A stretch of 64,000 nucleotides of DNA from Adenanthera pavonina (Eukaryota > Streptophyta > Magnoliopsida > Fabales > Fabaceae). Numbering within the stretch: the first letter of the stretch is position 1; every line of letters starts with the position of its first letter. Made by a program: the position numbers and the translations under genes. The notes beneath the pieces are model-generated. The model had not been told where the DNA came from and made no database searches. It saw only the letters and a program-made list of their open reading frames with translations. This document shows positions 58,099-64,000 of this stretch, piece by piece. Location of the stretch: positions 10,712,001 through 10,776,000 of the forward strand of contig JAIVEN010000014.1 of the NCBI GenBank assembly GCA_026686845.1, in the 5' to 3' direction.

Positions 58099-60118
58099 AT
58101 GACATTAGCTTCTTCGTGTTCTTTGCCTCGCTTCCATTCCTCTTTTCTTTGTTGCCCTCTGAAATCTACTTCTCTCTGCAAATCCCTCACAATTCAGCGC
58201 AAACCCACATCGTTTCCGTGTATTAGGGCTATCGAGTTTGATCAAAACACGGTTCCCCCTCCTTCTACTTATTTATTCTTTTCATCTCTGCTGCTTTCTA
58301 ATGTTGTTTGAATTTTCGTTCAATTTGATGGTTTCACTTTTCAGGTAGTGGCTATATCCGTTGGTCTTGTGAGTGTGGCTGTCGGGATTGGCATTCCAGT
58401 GTTTTATGAATCCCAAATCGATAATGCTGCAAGTGTTTTATTTTCACTTTACTATATGTTGTTCTCAAATTAGTCATACTTCACCCACCTATGTGTATGA
58501 TGAATTCATGCGATATTCTTTTGTGTGCAGGCTAAGAGAGAAAACACTCAGCCTTGCTTCCCATGCAATGGAACCGGCGCCCGTAAGTCTTCCGTCTCTC
58601 CTTTCATTACTGGGACTCGGAATTCTCAGAGAATACTTTGTTGAGCATCACCATGGAAAATTACCAAGTAATTTGGATTAATTGTAGTTTTAGACTTGGT
58701 CAAACGTAGTGGAGACATTTTTGTTGGGAAAGGAATTTATTCCCACTGTTATGCATATTGTCAACCGGTACTTGTTCCTGGAAGAAGTACTTGATTGCTT
58801 CCCTCAAACCCAAAATTAATATCACTTATTAAACCATATTTCTGTTCAGAGTATGGACTAGGAGAATTGTGTCAGGTTGAACCTGCTTAGTGCATGACAT
58901 TAAGCAGTGAGGAGTTCAAGTTATAGTGATACATTAATTGCTTGTTCAACTGTTGCCCAGGGTAGTAATCCTTACCTGAGACATGTCCATTCCCTATATT
59001 TTAGTGGTAGGTGACGAAGATAAATTCTCATAAGCAGCTTTTATATACCACAAGTTGCTCAAATTTAAAAAAAAAAAATAGAAGTTCTCAACCAATTAGA
59101 CTGTGATTTTTCCCTCAATTGCAAAATTAATTTCACTTTTTAAATCATATTTCTGATTAGAGTATGAACTAGTAGAACGTCAGGTTGAAACTGTTTAGTG
59201 CGTGAGATTAGACTATGATCAGTTCATGTTATAGTGAGAGATTAATTGCTTGTTCAGCTGTAGTCCAGGCTACTAATTCTTACCTAAGATATGTCTATTT
59301 TGTACTTTGTATTGGTAGGAAACGAAGATAAATTCTCATAAGCAGCCTTTATTACTTTGTATTGGTAGGAAACGAAGATGAATTCTCATAAGCCGCCTTT
59401 ATACAAGTTCGCAACCATTTTTGTCACAAACTTACAGTTTCAAAACTTGAAAAGGGAAACTTTACCACTTGTCAGTATTTGCTCGTGACTATCAATTGTC
59501 TCAGTTGTAAAACACTAGTGAGAGATGCTAGTCTGTGGATTCACTAATTCAAACTCGCTACACTTTTCCCCAGAGAGATGCAGATTTTGCGTGGGAACAG
59601 GAAGTGTGACAGTAGAGCTTGGTGGGGATGAGAAAGAGGTGTCCCGATGCATAAATTGTGATGGTGCTGGTTCATTGACTTGCACCACTTGTCAAGGAAC
59701 AGGAATTCAACCTCGTTACCTTGACCGTAGGTATGAATGAATTTTATGTGTCTGACTTTTCCCCCCATTATTATATACTATAAAAACAAGTTTACTCGTT
59801 ATCCATATAAAGAATGACAATTTTGCCAGTCACCGCTAATTTTGGGGGAAAAAATAACAAGGCTGGGATGTCTATTTGACCATGTCAGAGGCTTCCTGCA
59901 AACTAAATGAGTTGAGGAGATAAATCAGAAACCTGGAATGCCATATGGGATCAATTTTTTTGACAATAGCTTAAGATATCGTGGGTTCCAGGGCAAGATA
60001 AAGCTTACCTTGCCGAGAATTCACTAATTGAAATTTTGAAATGTTGGTGTTGAGGTCTTGAATAATATTGTGAACCACTTGTTTTATGTTGATCAGAGAA
60101 TTCAAAGATGATGACTGA
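58099..60118 (+). CDS. LQY1: LQY1, chloroplast DnaJ-type zinc-finger protein of photosystem II repair
   Basis: Five exons: 58099-58251, 58345-58428, 58531-58582, 59574-59730 and 60097-60118, total 468 nt, 155 residues (the Arabidopsis protein is about 154, from memory). Residues 1-45 are Ser/Pro-rich and basic, as in a chloroplast transit peptide. VVAISVGLVSVAVGIGIPVFY (52-72) is a likely thylakoid membrane segment. Four CxxCxGxG-type zinc motifs follow: CFPCNGTG (88), CRFCVGTG (99), CINCDGAG (122) and CTTCQGTG (133). The C-terminus is REFKDDD. In Arabidopsis LQY1 has disulfide isomerase activity, binds PSII core parts and aids repair after high light. Intron 2 has a GC donor (58429, GCAAGT), because a GT donor there leads to a stop. 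The other introns are GT-AG. Confidence 0.96.
58801..59403 (+). repeat. Tandem duplication inside LQY1 intron 3
   Basis: Two diverged copies of a roughly 312-bp unit (about 58801-59112 and 59113-59350). Shared words include 'attaattgcttgttca' and 'gaagataaattctcataagc'. After it a 47-bp piece 'ttactttgtattggtagg...' is repeated again (59305-59403). The repeat lengthens the intron to 991 bp and contains no gene. Confidence 0.8.
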
Positions 60119-63100
60119 GCTCAGCAAAGAATACGAGGCAGTGATTTTGGAATCATTCATGCGGCTAATGTACTGATTTAATTTATTTGATGTATAAAAT
60201 TATCCAAATTACATTCTTGTTTTAATTTGGTTTACCTGTTTACCAATGATACAATGCCCCGTCCCTTTCGTGACTTATCACTATTTCTGTAAAGTTTTGG
60301 TATGTTAGAATGTTCTATTCAATTCCATCTTCTACGTTAGAGAATATTGGATATTGTTGGGTATTTGGAGTTAAACCATCTTAAATGTATCCATGTTACC
60401 GATGATTATGATCTCAGTAGTCCATAGGCAGCATTGAGTTATAGCGTTACTTTAAACGAGCTCCAAGCTGACAGTTGATACCACTTTCGTCGTCATAAGT
60501 CACTAATCTTGCTTCTTTGGAGCTGACAGGGTTTTGATTTATATGCTTGTCAGTAATGTATTGCTGGGTGGTGTCTCATCATTAACGTGGTAGTTACACT
60601 CCTGTCTGGTGCAAGTCATTTCTCTGTAGTCTGATTCGGTTACTTTTAATAGTTTATACTAATTTGTAGAATTTATACTGGAGCTTATTTGCGTATAGCT
60701 AAACTACAAAATCGTAGTTCTCTTGAGCCGAAGCTTGGAAATGTTTGAGGGATGAATATATTTGATCTTTCAATCTTTGTCTATTTGTTGGGCCAAATAA
60801 AAGTGAGGGAACCATATTAGAAAATTAATTATGAAAATTATATGATGTTAGAATACTAAATTTAGACGTATTTGTTGAGAATATGCTCTTAGATAAGAAA
60901 AAAAACAAGTGTTGCAGTTGAATTTCTAAGGATTAAAGGACTAAGGTTTATACTCCTAATCACACCTTTCAATGAGACATAGAAGAATTGATGTGACAGT
61001 AGGGAGATCTAATCAAGTATAAATAAATTCTAGTACCTTCTATTATGGGCCTATAGATTAGACATACACCATTAACTTACATTAATTAAACTAATAGATA
61101 TCCAGTCCAAAATATAATAGGATTACTTAACTTATTAGATAGGCTCAACTTGTATTCCCAATTATATCATAACAAAATAAATAAATTAGCTCTTTTTCAC
61201 ATAGCAAAATCATAATTGATTGAAGTCTATATAAAAAATTTCTAATATTTTTTCACTAGGGCAAAATAAATTGTGGAATTTTAATAAAAACATTTTATTT
61301 TTAAAATGACTCTAGAGATAATGACTAATAGTGCAATATGACCACATTTTAAAACACATGATTTATGATGCGATATCTGAAATGTAACTCTATCCAACTA
61401 AAGCCAATCAATATTGAATTATAGTAGTTGTAATGTCTTTTATTGACATGCATTCTCCCATGGTTACAAATATTTATTAACTCTATCAACTAGTCATTAA
61501 TGTGAAGTGTAGTAAGAAAATAGTATGCCGTATGATTCAACAGTCAAACTATTATTCTCTTTGTCAATCCTCACAAATTCTCTCAAATGCCTTGTAGCCA
61601 AACAAATTTCATGGTTTGTCAAAACCATCATGCCTCCATTCCCATATGGCGTCAACCACATAGTAATCCCCAATAATGTCGAGTTTCAATTGCAATTAAT
61701 ATTATCATTATTCCTTAACTTCAATATAGTGTCAACCACCAGTGTAGTAGTCCCATTTAACATCGAGTTTAAAACTTTGTAGCATACATGTGCATATGTA
61801 CACGTACAAGTATAATAATAACAAAATTTAATGTATTATCAATTGCTCAAATATATATATATATATATATATTATCCATGTCATCTATACATTAAGCATA
61901 CTCATAATAAAGGCTCAAGATGGAAAAATAACATAAAACTCAAACTCCTACTAATCAAATATATCAAAAGAACTCATAATGCCTAAGTTCTAAATATATT
62001 TTTCAAACTTAATGGGCCTAAGTTCCTTTGTTAAAGAATTAATATGATATTAATCTCTAATTTTAAATCCTTTATAACTAACTTTTTTTCTTATATTCAA
62101 GATGAAGGAACATCATCAAGAAATAACGATAATTTATGTAAATTATCCATCAAATATCCATAAACCAATAATTTGAAAGTTCAACATTGAATTTATTTTC
62201 CATCACAAAAAAATAAACTAAAAATTAAACTTATTCAAGTAAGAAATTAATAAAATTCCTTATAGAAATGGTTAAAAAAATCCTTTTCAATAAATTCATA
62301 ACTGGTTGTTGAACTTAAATTAGCTATATCTCTCCCACTAATCTAAAAGCTTTTACAATTTAATTGTATTCATTTTATTAACCTCAAGTTTCTTTTACAC
62401 AACATTAGATCAAAGTCAACAATTCCTAAGAACAATTCTATCTTGTAGCCAATTCTTATTATTAGATATAGTTAGAATCTCTATTGAAACATTTATCAAA
62501 AAAAGAATCTATATTGAAACAAAATATTTATTCACATAAAACATGACTGTAAGACAAAAGAGAAATGCATTAGACCAAACATGGGCAATATACACAACTT
62601 CAATTAAAATTAACTATTATAATAAAGTCAGCAAAATAGTAAATTCCCCTTTGAGTGAAAAGCACAAATCACAGTCACAACCATGATCAGAACTTCAAAT
62701 GAGTTAATTAATGAGAATACATTGAGTTCAAACACATTTCCCCTTTGGGAAGACAGATATTCTAAACCAATGCATGCCCCAATAACTTTATCTCATACTA
62801 GCTTCCAATTATGACACACAGTAACACTTTTAGGTAGGTAACTGCATGAAATAATTAAAAGCACTACTCTAACTACAAAGGAAATTCCATAAATTAATAC
62901 AGGCAATCTCACTTTGATAGTAATCACTCATAGCAATCCATGAAATACCTTGCATATGAATCAATTTTATCTTACACAAGTTCATGATACAGTCCATGAG
63001 GTAGTGTAACAAATACAACACCCCCATTGATCACAGGTAATATCTAATAGCATTCTCAAATAAATTGCACTTATACAACTCAAACAAAAACATGCAATTT

Positions 63101-64000
63101 ACCAAATAAGTATCACGAGCTATGAGTACACAAATATAAGTTATTATACAGGGAGAGAAAATATCATTACATGATCCAAAATATATCAATCTATTACCAC
63201 ATCTCTTCCCAAATATTGTTCAAAATATCAGAATATATTGTACAAATTATTCTTTATACAAAATTATTTGTAATAATTAAAATTGCCAACATATAGTCCA
63301 AAACCACAATAAAAAAATAGATCATAATACCAAATTGGCACCTCATAATAATTCCAATGAATTTATAAATTCCACAAATGTGGGAAATATAAACTCCATA
63401 ATGTCCACAATTCATCTATTATCGAGAAAAATATATAATTTATAGCTTTGTGTATAAAGATTATGGACAAAACTTCATGCAAAAATTCTTTCATGGGGTA
63501 ATTAAATATTTTAGCCAAATACATATATACTTATCTTTCAAAGACACCAAAATGCATAATCATGAACTTCTCTTTAGTCAGAGAACACGACATGCAATTG
63601 ATTTCTCACACATGAAGTTAACCAAAATAATTTGAAAAATTTATCTTTTGTTATCAAATTATATAGTACATGATCTCGAAGAAGCCATCTCTTTTGGGCA
63701 AATGAGCTTTTTCAACCACATACCCTGTTAGAAAGGATGAAACTTTGAAGTGTAGAAGAAAATGAGATTAGAAAAAAGGTTGTATACAAGTCTTTAAGGC
63801 ATAGGTAACACTTTTATTCAAGCTTAATTCGCCCCATAATTTTCAAATCTTGGGTATAACTTGGGTTAGTGACGAATTTCCTGCAGGATACAATGAAAAC
63901 GCTTGAGTAGATGTTGTACTTCCAAAACTCAAGTTTAGACAACAATGACTTTTACAAAGTGGTAATTTACTTTTTATCCTTTATGCGCTAAAGAAAAAGC
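60119..64000. other. LQY1 3' region and gene-free right end
   Basis: 60119-60750 likely holds the LQY1 3' UTR. 60870 starts 'tgttgagaatatgctctta', which looks like the first bases of a copia-type LTR, with 'tactcctaatcacacc' and 'tataaataaattctag' after it; no matching end was found. An AT microsatellite lies at 61850-61872. From 61400 on I see AT-rich DNA with only short frames that show no family likeness. The window may end inside an old element. Confidence 0.4.

Overview
The window is nuclear DNA from a flowering plant, almost certainly a eudicot. The genes have many short introns and the introns and spacers are AT-rich. The proteins are plant-specific (E2F, HVA22-like, LQY1), and the repeats are typical of plants: Tat-type Ty3/gypsy elements with an antisense extra gene, hAT and Mutator elements, MITEs and RTE-type LINE tails. 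The species cannot be named from the sequence.

Layout. Bases 1-24,300 are a nest of transposable elements. A long LTR cut by the window edge (1-1652, minus) is followed by a complete but dead Tat-lineage Ty3/gypsy retrotransposon (1899-16247, target duplication AGTAT at 1894-1898 and 16248-16252). Its gag-pol lies on the minus strand and a separate antisense-ORF gene lies on the plus strand. A 5.2-kb hAT transposon (4352-9592) sits inside that antisense gene with a perfect 8-bp target duplication. Several MITE-like units and a diverged tandem duplication follow. The second duplicate is split by a 4.26-kb LTR-like unit (18402-22665, duplication CCCCA) related to the one at the left edge but in the opposite orientation. 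A short non-autonomous hAT (23348-23773) ends the nest.

From 24.3 kb the window is genic. It holds a broken WEB-family gene (25131-26106), a small single-exon gene of unknown role (27015-27368, minus), and an RTE LINE remnant (29413-29995). Three plus-strand or minus-strand genes follow: TRM6 (30644-36895, 13 exons, 451 aa), E2F (38217-42752, 14 exons, 434 aa) and an HVA22-like gene (49668-51683, minus, 6 coding exons, 286 aa). A 3.6-kb Mutator-like element (43689-47278, 9-bp duplication) lies between E2F and HVA22 and itself carries a 2.6-kb solo LTR (44530-47141, 5-bp duplication). LQY1 (58099-60118, 5 exons, 155 aa) follows, with one GC-AG intron. The last 3.9 kb holds no gene I can support. 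For all four large genes the exon lengths I assigned by hand sum to a multiple of three and give an open frame, which supports the models.

The genes do not form a pathway: TRM6 serves tRNA modification, E2F the cell cycle, HVA22-like membrane or stress biology, and LQY1 photosystem II repair. The notable biology is the layering of elements and the decay of the Tat element. That element carries nine premature stops without a scattered frameshift, one deletion through the reverse transcriptase core, and a tandem-repeat patch between its two convergent genes.
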